64,000 nt of DNA. Source: Lota lota (Eukaryota; Chordata; Actinopteri; Gadiformes; Lotidae). The notes below the pieces were generated by a model. That model made no database searches. It saw only the letters and a program-made list of their open reading frames with translations, and was not told where the DNA came from. A program made the translations under genes and the position numbers. Below are positions 1 to 11,121 of this stretch, in pieces. The DNA lies in contig JACYXH010000091.1 of assembly GCA_026745465.1 (NCBI GenBank), forward strand, positions 1,588,501-1,652,500. The letters are read 5' to 3'. The first letter of the stretch is position 1, and the number at the start of each line of letters is the position of its first letter.

Positions 1-347
1 TACCTACAGATGTGTTGAACATTCAGCGTGTGTGTCGGAATTTAAATAAACCTACAGGCTATAATTTCAAGATCTGTAGAGTCGTTGCTATTTGTGGCAA
101 CCAACAAGAAGAAGCGTGGGGGAGTGGGGGATAATGTTTTGTTGATTGTTAGGATTACCACGTTAGACATGGATATCATCACACACACAGTTTTCTTTTG
201 TTTTCTCTCTCAGATTTATTTGATTTTTTTATTCTTGTATGATTTGAGGTTGGGGTAAAAAAAACATGTCAAAGTAGTTTGAAAAGTCTCTGTCTCTGTC
301 TGGTTCCAAACATATTATAATGTTTGCCTTTCTCTTTCTTTCCTATG

Positions 348-409
<62 letters not shown>

Positions 410-1977
410 TTCCCTCCCTCTCATTCTGTTTTCCTTTCTTTGTGTCTATGCCCTTCTCTGGGTCAGTCTTTGTGTGAGCCAGTAGCAACAGCCTTCTCTC
501 TTGGCATCCAGTCTTCTTCTAGCTGACACAGACAAAACAGAGAGGGGGTTGGGGCCGGAATAGAGTGCCAGCAGTTCATGGTGCGTGTCACTCCTGAAGA
601 ACCCCATCTTCTTCAGAGACAGCCTCATGTGAATCTTCAGGTCATCATGGAAACAGGCCAATAACGGATTCTCACCCAAAAATTGTGCATCTGAAATCTG
701 GATATAAGCCAAAAATAACAAATATGAATTTGGATTGCCTAGCCACATAGCAGCTACATGTACATATACAGTGCAGGAGCCATTCCAAAGCTTCAATGGC
801 ATTCTAGTTGGGGCTTAATTTGACAGTCTTGGTTCGGGAGGTAAAAATTCCATTCATTTCTCCCATTGACAATTTTCCGCCATGGATTTTCGAGCATTTG
901 TGCAGCTCAAATGAACTCAACTCTCCATGATTAATCATAAGGCTACCGCAAACAATTGTTTGCAAGTTTGAGAAAGGTTGACACATACTGAGGAGCAATT
1001 AAATATGAATATATAAAAATGTAAAGGATATTTAATAAAGGAGAAATTCCTTTCTTCCTTTAGTGCTGTGAAATCAATTGTGGACGGATCTTTACAATAA
1101 GCCATACTAGTTAATATCTTGAATGTTGGTAGCCATGGATCAACCTAAGCTGCACCGGCCCAACCCATTGCGCGTTTGGTTTACATAATATGAGGAACAT
1201 TTAAGTCACATGCTGTCTTTTTATTTTTGCATATGAAGTGACAATAGCTTTTGTACAACTTTTGGACTTAGCCATGTTTTCCCGACATTCAGCAATCTGG
1301 ATTTTTCAAACCCTTCTCTATACCATTTTCGGTTTCTTTAAGAATCAGAATTTTTTCTTTTTTTCTTTAAGAAGTAAGAAATTACTTTGTTGTGAGTTTT
1401 CCAAGTTTCCAACTTTAGTTGGGAAGCGTTGTCCACCTGAAACCTAAATGATAATCTCATGTAGTGCACGACTGGTGTCTAACAGGGCTATTTTTTAAGA
1501 AAGATTTCAGTTAATAATCACAAAGCACTGACAGACCACAGCCGTAGCGTATTTTTACAGCTGCAGTGTGGCGGTTTTAAACCTGCCATAGGCAAGACCG
1601 GTGGGCCTACTCCTTTCTGTGGCCGTCTTCTGAATATATCACTAGACTGCATAAGTGCTAGTTGAATTTGACAGTATTTATATAGCCACCTGGGAAGCAC
1701 TTTCATGAATCACCCATTCATGCGTACATTCTCAGCCGTGCAAGTTGACAACCAGCTGGTCTGAAGCATTAATCTCGACTAATGCATGTTCATTCTTATT
1801 AGTCTAGTCTCTGAGTAAAAATGAAGACAAAGCAGCTAAACACTGCATAAAAGGTATCATAATGTTGTGCTACTATTACTATGGTATGTGCCACTAGGTT
1901 TATTTAAACCGCCTTGGCCTAACTCCATATTTAGTTTTCATCCCTTCGTCTGGTTGTGATCCTGTGTTTCCCTGCAG
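1..1977 (+). other. nfic: nfic intron (upstream part, window edge)
   Basis: This is intron sequence before the first nfic exon in the window. It ends in a good acceptor (polypyrimidine stretch then CTGCAG at 1972-1977). I saw no exon for the NFI DNA-binding domain in it, so those exons must lie further left. It holds a (TC)n tract at 351-403 and otherwise unremarkable AT-rich DNA. Short open frames here have no recognisable protein content. Confidence 0.7.
351..403. repeat. (TC)n microsatellite
   Basis: An uninterrupted TC dinucleotide tract of about 25 units inside the upstream nfic intron. It produces a spurious Leu/Ser open frame on the + strand. Confidence 0.95.
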
Positions 1978-2279
1978 AAGCTGAGCAGAACAGCAGTCCA
2001 AGTCGCACTGGCCTTGGTTCTGATCAGGAGGACAGTAGAACCACCACCTTGGGTGAGAAAATGCACACACCCACACGCAGGCACGCACCCACACGCAGGC
2101 ACGCACCCACACACAGGCACGCACCCACCCACACCCGCACGCACGCATGCACACACACACACGCAGGCACGCACCCACACACAGGCACGCACCCACCCAC
2201 ACCCGCGCGCACGCATGCACACACACACACGCAGGCACGCACCCACACACAGGCACGCACCCACCCGCACGCACACACA

Positions 2280-2315
<36 letters not shown>

Positions 2316-2325
2316 TGCACGCACG

Positions 2326-2407
<82 letters not shown>

Positions 2408-3765
2408 TTTCTTTTAAGAACCCCCTCCCCTGTAAGCCGCTGCAGTAAGAATACACGTAGTAGTATTCTGACAGTGAGTCATTTACATTTAGTCATAATT
2501 TAGTCATTAAGTCATAATTTAGCAGACGCTGTTATCCAAAGTGAGACTGAGAACTATCAAAGCATGCAATCAGAATTGTAGTAGCTACAAAAACAAACAT
2601 TATTATGCTGCACAACCTAGTTTAAATTAACCAGAAAATATCTGGTTAGTATTTTCTTTATAGTGGTAGTGTGAACAGTTACAATAGCTATGTATCACAC
2701 GTCCTAGTGCTTTCTAGATTCCACAACCATTTTCACATTTCCAACAAGTTCCAACACAACAATGGAGTCATGTACAAGTCATGTTTTGTGTTGTGTTCAT
2801 ATAGAGGGTCCAGAGTTCCAGGACAGCTTTGTCACCTCAGGAGTTTTCAGTGTCACTGAGCTGGTCCAGGTCTCTAGAAGTAAGTCCCCCTGACCTCATG
2901 TGACTCTTTTAGGAGTCACATGACTCCTAAAAGTCATGTGTCACTTTCTATCGTGTCACTTTACTCTAACAACTTTTCTCTCTTATATACTCTTTTAACT
3001 CTTACCACTCTATTCTTTACACCAATTTATTTATTTTCTAAAGGAGCTGTAGGTAAGATTTAAGAGCTATTATATGAGTGTAAGTTGTTATAAATGGCAA
3101 ATGCTCTGTGAGAATGTCTATTTAGAGTTGACTGCACCTGCCTCTGTATGAGACAATTTAGATTTTAGATCGCTCCCGGCTCATTTCTGACCAGTCAGGG
3201 CATCTCTTCCCTGATTGTAAGTTGTTAGAAATGGCAAATGCTCTGTGAGAATGTCTATTTAGAGTTGACTGCACCTGCCTCTGTATGAGACAATTTAGAT
3301 TTTAGATCGCTCCCGGCTCATTTCTGACCAGTCAGGGCATCTCTTCCCTGATTTATTAGGGGAATCCACCTTGCCTGTCATCACAGATGGGTGGATGCAA
3401 CACGTAGGGAGAGAGGGAGGAGAGAGGGAGGGGAGGTTTTTTGGGTTGTTCATTTTTCAAAATCGGTCTCTTTTCTGCTCTTTTCGGCTCACTCTCTTTA
3501 CAACTCTCAAATCTTACCTTCAGCAGCTTTAAGCCTTACATCCACATTTCACCACAGATACATACATCACGTGGCTCGTTTGATTTGACTGTCCTTATGT
3601 GTGATGTTGTGTGTGTTGTTGTTGTGTTCTAGCTCCAGTTGTAACAGGAGCAGGGCCCAGTTTCTCTCTGGGAGAGCTACAGGGCCATTTGGCCTACGAC
3701 CTCAACCAGTCAGTCAACCAGCCGGTCAGCCTGAGGCGATCGTTGGCCAGCACGTCATCAAGCGG

Positions 3766-3864
<99 letters not shown>

Positions 3865-4918
3865 CATTCTGTAGGTAAACCTTTAACATTTATTTGAGTG
3901 TTTTCTTTTTATGGTTGTATTGATATTATTTATTCCATCAAAGACAGTGGAACTGCATCTTGCTTCGGTAGTAAACAGGATATTAGAGGGAAATAAGACT
4001 ACCCAATCACACAGAGCGTGTTTTAACAGCTGAGGGTGGCTGTTTTGCCTTTGTAATCAATGGGAAACAAGCGATTCTTCCATTGCTATTGCGTTTCTGA
4101 CCGCCTCGCTTTTTTCTGCTGTGATCACCTTGCGTCCAAAAAAATGTGACTCTAGAAAATAGAGCCCAGTGTCATTGTAGGTTTAGATTTAGACATTCCA
4201 TGGTTGCTTTGCAACAGTAAAAACGTGCAACGCTTCAACGAAAAGCCAGTGCAGTGCACCTCACGGTTCACAGCCTGCAAAGGTTTGCGGTTTGATCGGC
4301 AACTAATGCTGTGCCTTGATACGTAATTTGAATGGTGTAAGCCGGAGGACTTACCGTAGTTATAAGTAAAGCAAATTATTGTATTTTCTTTTGTAGGTGT
4401 ATAATAAGAGTTTGAAACAGACCGTGGAGAGAAGAAGCATCTTAGCTCCTCTCCTAGCCTGGTTCCCAGATCTCTGGCAGCACTTTGAGAGAATTATTAT
4501 TAAGTGATTCATGGTGTCTGGCACTCTACTTCAAGAGGATAATGCTGAAACACAGAAATTAAATGCAGATATTGTAAAGTAAAACTAAACTAAAACGAAA
4601 ATAAACAAATTATGTCACGTTGCATAAGACCATCTAAATCCAGTTTTAAATTATTTTATTAAAAACAAATCATCCTGATCCTCTTCCCCTTGCAGTAGCA
4701 AGCGCCACAAGTCAGGCTCCATGGAGGAGGAGGCAGACAGCCCAGGGGGGGAGTACTACCCTTCCCCCTCCTCCCCCGCCAGCAACTCGAGGAACTGGGC
4801 CGATGACATGGAGGGAGGTGAGAGATGCACTCTGCAGCGCTGATGCTAATGCTAATGCTGGAATAAACATCTGGTGTTGGTCACAATAGCACCACTTACA
4901 CACACCTTACTCACCCAA

Positions 4919-4987
<69 letters not shown>

Positions 4988-5466
4988 AAGAAAGTATATC
5001 TAAATATTACCATGTGACTTGGGATGGACGGCCATGGTAAAATCAATTTATTCAAAAATCTATCAACATTTTTAATGCAGCTATTGTTGACAGGGCCTAG
5101 CTTATTTGAATACCAGCTTGAGTTGTGAAGTTAAACACAATTGCGTGTCTGTGTGTGTCCGTGTGTGTGTGTGCCTGTGAGCAGAACATCGCACCAAACA
5201 CCGCACCAACTGAAACTGAAACTTAAAGGTGCTTCTGAGAAATGAATGGTGCAGTCCAGCCAAGTACACACGCAAACCCACAGGGAGTTGGTGTAAAAGC
5301 ATGGTTATAATGGTATTACACCGGTATCTTGATATACCACTGCTATTGAAAACAGAACCTTTTAAATCGAAATAAACATGTTACTCCTTTACTTATCCAT
5401 TACTGGTTGTGTGAACCAGAGCAAGAGTTTGATGAAAATGGATCTGCATTTCTGACTGTGTGCCTA

Positions 5467-5541
<75 letters not shown>

Positions 5542-8500
5542 CCCAGGTCTTTCCCCTCCAGTGAAGAAGGCGGAGATGGACAGTCCGTCTCCTCAGGAGG
5601 ACTCACCCAGGATGGGTCCCTTCACCCAGCACCATCGACCTGTCATAGCCGTGCACAGTGGTGAGCGTGACGCTCGCGCACACACAAACACACACAGGCA
5701 CGCACACAAGGCACAGGCAGACACACATGTGAACACACACACAAACACACAGGCACACACAGAGATACACACACTCACACACACACAGGCGCACGAACAC
5801 ACTCACACACATACACACACACACACGCACACCCCTAAAAATACTCCCAAAACAACATTAAAGAAGCACTTTGCTCATTTGAGAACTTAGAGTCACTATG
5901 TTAATTGCTATTATATTGTAATCATGTAAGACCAGCTTCAGTGTAACTGTCTGCATGTGTATGTGTGTTTCTTTGTCTATCTTTCCCCCTGGGACCTGGT
6001 AAGGTTTGTCTCGGAGTCCCCATCCCTCGTCGTCTCTTCATTTCCCCACATCTTCTTACTTCCCCCACGGAGCGATACGCTACCCCCCCCACCTCACCCA
6101 GGACCCGCTCAAAGACCTGGTCTCATTGGCCTGCGACCCTTCCAATCAAAACCCCGGCTCTGTGAGTACCACACATCACAAATGAATCCAAACATCTTGA
6201 TTTTCTAACTTGTTTATTTTTCTAGTTTAGCTTTATTCATATAATTGTGTGGATATATAATCTACTGCAGACGCCCTCAGACAGATGATATTGTTTGCTT
6301 TCCAAGAAACCAATGAATAATGCCTTTCTTGGGCATGTAATCACTCATTTTGTCTTTGTGTGTGTGTGTGTTTTCCCCGCTCTGTATGCAGTTGAATGGC
6401 AGCGGCCAGGTTAAAGTGCCCAGTCACTACATCTCCTCTCAGATGTTGGCTCCGCCCGGCCCCGCCCCTTCGTCTCTGGCCCCGCCCCCTTCCTCCCTGA
6501 CCAGGCTCACGTTGGCCATAGACTCCAAGGCCATCACCACCTCCTCTGATGGGGGGGCTAACTCCCCCACGTCACCCAGTAAGTGACATGCACACATTTT
6601 TATAGTTTGTAACAAGAGAGTAGATTTCTGCTCTTGTTAGGCAAGAGAAATCTACTCTTGCCTAACAAGAGCGTGAGCTGGAATAGCTTCAAAGCTGCTT
6701 CTCTTCATTCCCAAATACACATAAAAAGTGTACTCCCAAAAAATCTCTTGCAGCCTAATCAAAGTGTTTTATAGCTAAATTGTACAATACTTCCCTAACA
6801 TTGACATTTAAAAGACGATGTGTATTTTCCTTCATTCATTTTCAGGTAAACATTTAATTTCAAACACCTTTTTATAATAACTTATAGGTGTATGTGCTAA
6901 CACTGATATATGTTGAGTGGCAGTCTTGCATTATTGGGAAACAGGAAACCAATGAGGGAACAAATAATTAAGTAGATCATTAAATGAAAACCCACCTTTT
7001 CCGTTGTGCTTTTCATCTACACACTACACGTGTGTGTATATATATGTGTGTGTGAGCATATATATATGTATATGTGTATCTACACATATGTAAATAATTT
7101 CTTATGTATTTAATTTATCCTCTTAGTATTCTATGTAAAGCGTCTTTGAGATACCTAATGAAACCACTCCATAAATCCAATTTAGTATGATTTCATGTTC
7201 AGGTTCATGTCAATATTACAGGTTCATGTCAATATTAATGATCATTATTCCCACCATATAATAGATCCAACACCAGAAAGAATTAAAAGCTATTGATCAC
7301 AGAGGAATTTATTCTCAGCGTCCGTTTCAAACACTAGTACATTTCAGTTAGAGTCCATTTCAAACAGAAAATGTTGCATATTGAACCTTGGAGGGCATAT
7401 CTTCTCATCGTACTTAATTTAGAATACAAAAGCGGGTATCACGATAACTCAGTATAATAAATAATAATACTTATAAAATAATATTGTAGTATTTCATGAC
7501 GATACAATACTAGTCAAAGACGATAAACAATTAATGATTGAATTATTGCCCAGGCCTAAGGTACACAAAATCATAGTTGAATATTGTCCCATTCTGTCTA
7601 TTCCCACCCCCACCCCTCTCAAAGCTTACTCCGCCCCTGGGACTCCCCCTACCAACCGCTCCTCCTTCGTGGGGGTCACCCCCCGAGACCCGGGGGGACT
7701 CTACCAAGCCCAGGTTAGTGGACCATACCAAGTCCAGGTTAGTGGACTGTACCAAGCCCAGGTTAGTGAACTGTACCAAGCCCAGGTTAGTTTACTCTAC
7801 CAAGTCCAGGTTAGTGGGCCATACCAAGTCCAGGTTAGTGGACTGTACCAAGCCAAGGTTAGTTTACTCTACCAAGTCCAGGTTAGTGGGCCATACCAAG
7901 TCCAGGCTAGTGGACTGTACCAAGCCCAGGTTAGTTTACTCTACCAAGTCCAGGTTAGTGGGCCATACCAAGTCCAGGTTAGTGGACCGTGCCAAGCCCA
8001 GTTTAGTGGACTGAACCAAGCCCAGGTTAGTGGGCCGTGCCAAGCCCAGTTTAGTGGACTGTACCAAGCCCAGTTTAGTGGACTATACCAAGCCCAGTTT
8101 AGTGGACTGTACCAAGCCCAGTTTAGTGGACTGTACCAAGTCCAGGTTAGTGGACCATACCAAGCCCAGGTTAATGGCCCGTACCAAGCCCAGGTTAATG
8201 GCCCGTACCAAGCCTAGGTTAGTGGACTGTACCAAGCCCAGGTTAGTGGACCATACCAAGCCCAGGTTAATGGCCCGTACCAAGCCCAGGTTAATGGCCC
8301 GTACCAAGCCTAGGTTAGTGGACTGTACCAAGCCCAGGTTAGTGGACCATACCAAGCCCAGGTTAGTGGTGTTCAGTGGACTCTACCAAGCCCAGGTTAC
8401 AGGATACAACAACTATGTCAAGTAAAAATGTACGAATAATGTAATGTAAAATATAGCATTTAAAATGTTTAATCTATGAAGTTGCTCCTACTAAGTGTGA

Positions 8501-9163
8501 GATTCCATTTAGTGGGAGTCTCAGTCATAGCCATATGAACTATAATACTCTATTCTGACTTATATTCAAAGGCTGAGTTATAGGATAAAATCAACGTGCT
8601 AGGCACACAGACCGACAAGCTGACAAACAGACACACACAATAGTTTTGCACACCATGAATGAAATGCCTCATTACCATTTTTAAAAGGCAATGTGAAAGC
8701 AATAGGATAGGGAATATAGCAATGTCAATTGTTATTTATATGCCCCATCAACCAATTGAGCTTAATTTCTCTCTGTTGACCTTTATGCTTTGTTACTTTA
8801 AATTGACTTATGGTTGAGACAATTTGAACTAATAATTTCAGTCACAATTGAATCATTGAAACGTTTGCATGTTGCAACTTTTAGAGGCCACTGCAGCTTT
8901 AACAAAAGGGAAGTATTCAATATTTAGCGACTTGCTTTCACATACACACATGCACAAAAGCGGACACACACACACACACACTGCATTAGTATATAGGTAG
9001 ATAGGTACCCCGACTCAGACTGCAGTAGATTCTGGTTAGTGGCTCTGGACCACTGCTGCATTGCAGTGCTTCTGCCCCATAAAACAGCCCGGCAAATACT
9101 GCTGAGCAAGGAAGACCCTGTGTGTGAGTGTGTGTGTGTATGTGTGTGAGCGTGTGTGTGCGT

Positions 9164-9194
<31 letters not shown>

Positions 9195-11121
9195 CCCGCG
9201 TGTGTGTGTGTATATGTGTGTGTGTGTGTATGTGTACCCACACGTGTTTGTGTGTGTGTGTGTGTGTATGTGTTGAAGCTGAATGTAAGGTGAATGTTAT
9301 CAGTGGTCTTTAGTAGTTGGCATGCTGCTTAATGAGAGAACGCATTGGCCAGAGTTGGTATGGTATGATGGTTTTAATAGTAAGATTAAACCGTGTATTA
9401 GCATTGAATTGATTCTTCATACTTCTAATTTCTATCATCTAAGTTCCATATAAAAGAGTAACACTAATGTGCTTATGCTTTTAAAGTCGGATTAGTAATT
9501 ATCAACTTAATAATGTTTGCAAGACAACTAATTAGGGCAAGTTAATGAATTGTTTTATCATCAGCTGCTCATATATAGTGGTATCATTTGTCATTTAATT
9601 ATAATACATACTAATACTATATGTAACATTATTCATTATATCACTACTGTGAACTGGTGCATACTGTCATTTGTAAGTGACCTCCATGTCAATCACCTCA
9701 CCATTCACTCACTGTCGTTTGAATCTGCATCAAAACAAGTACAAAGGTATTCTCTTCATTTTCCACTTTCTTGTTCACTTCCTGTAATTTCTTTAAAATA
9801 TCTGCACAGTGTTCTTGGCTTCCTCTCCTCTTCATTTTTCTTTCTCGTCCATTTGAATTCCAGAAAAACATTATTTTTTTGTACATAAATGTACCTCAGC
9901 TGCCACTATGTGATTGGATCTCTGTCTTGGCTTTCTCAGCAAACCAAATGATCCTCCTTTATATAGAGCAGCTTTTCTATAGGCTTCTTCCTTCTCCTTT
10001 TCAAGCTTTGTCGTATCCTTTCTTCCTCTTATTTCTACTCACTTCATCTTTTTCAGCGCTTCTTCTTTTTATTTTTACGGTTTGAGATAGATAGCTGGAT
10101 AGATACATGAATGATACATCCATGCCACATGGATCTATAGTTATTTCTGTGCATTCTCAATCAATTCTTCAGTTATCAGTCAGTATATGTTTTTTTTCAG
10201 TCAAGAATGGTAAGTGGAGATGTCACTCCCTACTGGTTCAATATGGAAATAGGAAATTCTGATAAATCCACAATGAAAATGATTAGCAGTTGTTCAAATT
10301 CATTTGTATACTAAACTGGATATCATCATTAACATGTAAAAAAGAAATGTAGTGGAAACATAAGGTTGTCATCTTGTTGTTTTTTGTGGAGCTAACTAGT
10401 TATGTGAATACATTACATTCATGTCTTGGAATTCCTGAGATTTGTCTTTGATTTAAGTAAAACGATGTGTTAGTACAAAGTGCTATACAACACTGTTTGA
10501 CAGTAATTCACATTCACTGTTAATGATATGGAAATAAATGCAGAACTAATGTACAGGTCATGTCAGGTGAAAAAGGCCTGACCAGAAGCATATATTTATT
10601 GATAGAAATATGCATCCGATAGCAATTTACATCAAAATGATGTAAATTCAATATTGTAAGCAGGTTTTATATTGGGAAGACACAACAAAACGATTAAACT
10701 ATTAAAAGTGAGATGGCTTTGTTGGCTGAACTAGACTTCTGTGTGACTGTACTCCAAAGGAGAGAAGAGGGTTGAGCTGGACTTGTAGCTGTGCTGTGCT
10801 TGACAGAAGAGGCCTCAGTTAGTCTTCTGGTAGTGCTTAGGTTGAGCGCAGGAATGTGCTGGAAAAAATAACAAATACCTCACATTCCTTAAAGTGAAGA
10901 CATAAGAAATACTCAAATTACTGTTTTCTTGGAGCACAATAAAGGGAATCTGAAAAGGAAAAGGTCACATTTATCAAAGAAAAGGTACATTTATCAAATG
11001 TGGGTTGGAGCATTCCCTGTTTCTTCAGTCTGTATAACTTGTGGTGCCACTTGTTTTCTTTCATGCTATTGACATTTTTGTATTCGGTCCTTTGTTACAG
11101 TCATGGTACCTGGGCAACTGA
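1978..11121 (+). CDS. nfic: Nuclear factor I/C, C-terminal half (partial, nine exons)
   Basis: NFI-C is a dimeric nuclear transcription factor that binds TTGGC(N5)GCCAA. Only the region after the DNA-binding domain is present. Coding exons: 1978-2052, 2805-2879, 3633-3765, 4696-4817, 5547-5660, 6004-6161, 6392-6578, 7625-7713, 11101-11121; all phases match, giving 323 complete residues after a split first codon. NFI-C rather than A, B or X is indicated by [80 protein letters not shown] and NRSSFVG. The RNA polymerase II CTD-like SPTSPTYS motif straddles 6578/7625. The C terminus is YQAQ-SWYLGN-stop; the family usually ends SWYLG. Compared with human NFIC as I recall it, about five residues after KKAEMD are missing. 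The exon 7625-7713 donor lies inside a minisatellite, so isoforms of different length are possible. Confidence 0.93.
2061..2402. repeat. Compound (CA)n / (GCAC)n array with internal higher-order copies
   Basis: The array begins 9 nt after the donor of nfic exon 1978-2052. The first part repeats a block of the type GCAGGCACGCACCCACACAC several times, with about 70-bp copies near 2100-2260. It then becomes (GCAC)n and finally a pure (CA)n run to 2402. Open frames on both strands here (His/Thr or Val/Cys repeats) are artefacts. Confidence 0.95.
2897..2940. repeat. Inverted repeat just after an nfic donor
   Basis: A near-palindrome with a perfect 13-bp core: CTTTTAGGAGTCA at 2906-2918 and its complement at 2921-2933, separated by 2 nt. 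The pairing extends imperfectly through CATGTG ends. It starts 17 nt after the donor at 2880. Confidence 0.85.
3080..3353. repeat. 137-bp tandem duplication in nfic intron
   Basis: Two adjacent, nearly identical copies (3080-3216 and 3217-3353) run from GTAAGTTGTTA to CTTCCCTGATT. The only difference noticed is T to G in TTGTTATAAATGG versus TTGTTAGAAATGG. This suggests a recent local duplication. Confidence 0.95.
3768..3858. repeat. (CA)n microsatellite fused to a splice donor
   Basis: About 45 uninterrupted CA units starting at position +3 of the intron after exon 3633-3765. The donor reads GCGG|GTACACAC, so the repeat forms part of the 5' splice site. Confidence 0.95.
4920..4985. repeat. 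(CA)n microsatellite
   Basis: About 33 uninterrupted CA units, roughly 100 nt after the donor of nfic exon 4696-4817. Confidence 0.95.
5469..5539. repeat. (TG)n microsatellite abutting an nfic acceptor
   Basis: About 35 TG units end at 5539, followed only by ATCCCAG before exon 5547. The repeat takes the place normally held by the polypyrimidine tract. Confidence 0.95.
5677..5833. repeat. Imperfect CA-rich array
   Basis: Interrupted (CA)n with AGGC, AAAC and GAAC interruptions, starting about 17 nt after the donor of nfic exon 5547-5660. Confidence 0.85.
6630..6672. repeat. Perfect inverted repeat, 18-bp arms
   Basis: The left arm is 6630-6647 (starts GCTCTTGTTAGG) and the right arm is 6655-6672, with a 7-nt loop. 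A second, overlapping pairing between GAGTAGATTT (6617-6626) and AAATCTACTC just right of the centre would form an alternative hairpin. It lies about 50 nt after the donor of nfic exon 6392-6578. Confidence 0.9.
7690..8395 (+). repeat. nfic: 24-bp minisatellite made from the nfic exon end and donor, 29 units
   Basis: The unit is GTTAGTGGACTGTACCAAGCCCAG with variants. The first unit is the true end of coding exon 7625-7713 (Gly-Leu-Tyr-Gln-Ala-Gln). Unit ends fall at 7713 + 24k up to 8361, and a last irregular unit ends at 8395. The unit is a multiple of 3, so units 1-21 extend the nfic frame as VSG(L/P)YQ(A/V)Q. Unit 22 ends TAG (8215-8217) and is the first in-frame stop. Twelve unit junctions before the stop read CAG|GTTAGT and one reads AAG|GTTAGT; six read CAG|TTTAGT or CAG|GCTAGT and lose a GT donor. 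Higher-order periods of 72 bp (near 7785-7975) and 96 bp (stops at 8217 and 8313) are visible. Confidence 0.95.
9120..9274. repeat. Imperfect (TG)n array
   Basis: TG dinucleotides interrupted by TATG, AGCG and CCCGCG, within the last nfic intron (7714-11100). Confidence 0.9.

Noticed and set aside
1900..2503. Several 120-170 codon open frames on both strands
   Set aside because: They are translations of the CA/GCAC array (Thr-His or Val-Cys repeats) and overlap a real nfic exon only by chance.
7690..8395. CRISPR array
   Set aside because: Units are contiguous with no spacers, and the DNA is vertebrate.
7543..8425. Long open frames in other frames and on the - strand across the 24-bp array
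   Set aside because: The unit length is a multiple of 3, so any stop-free frame of the unit gives a long frame. Only the frame continuing nfic joins a known protein.
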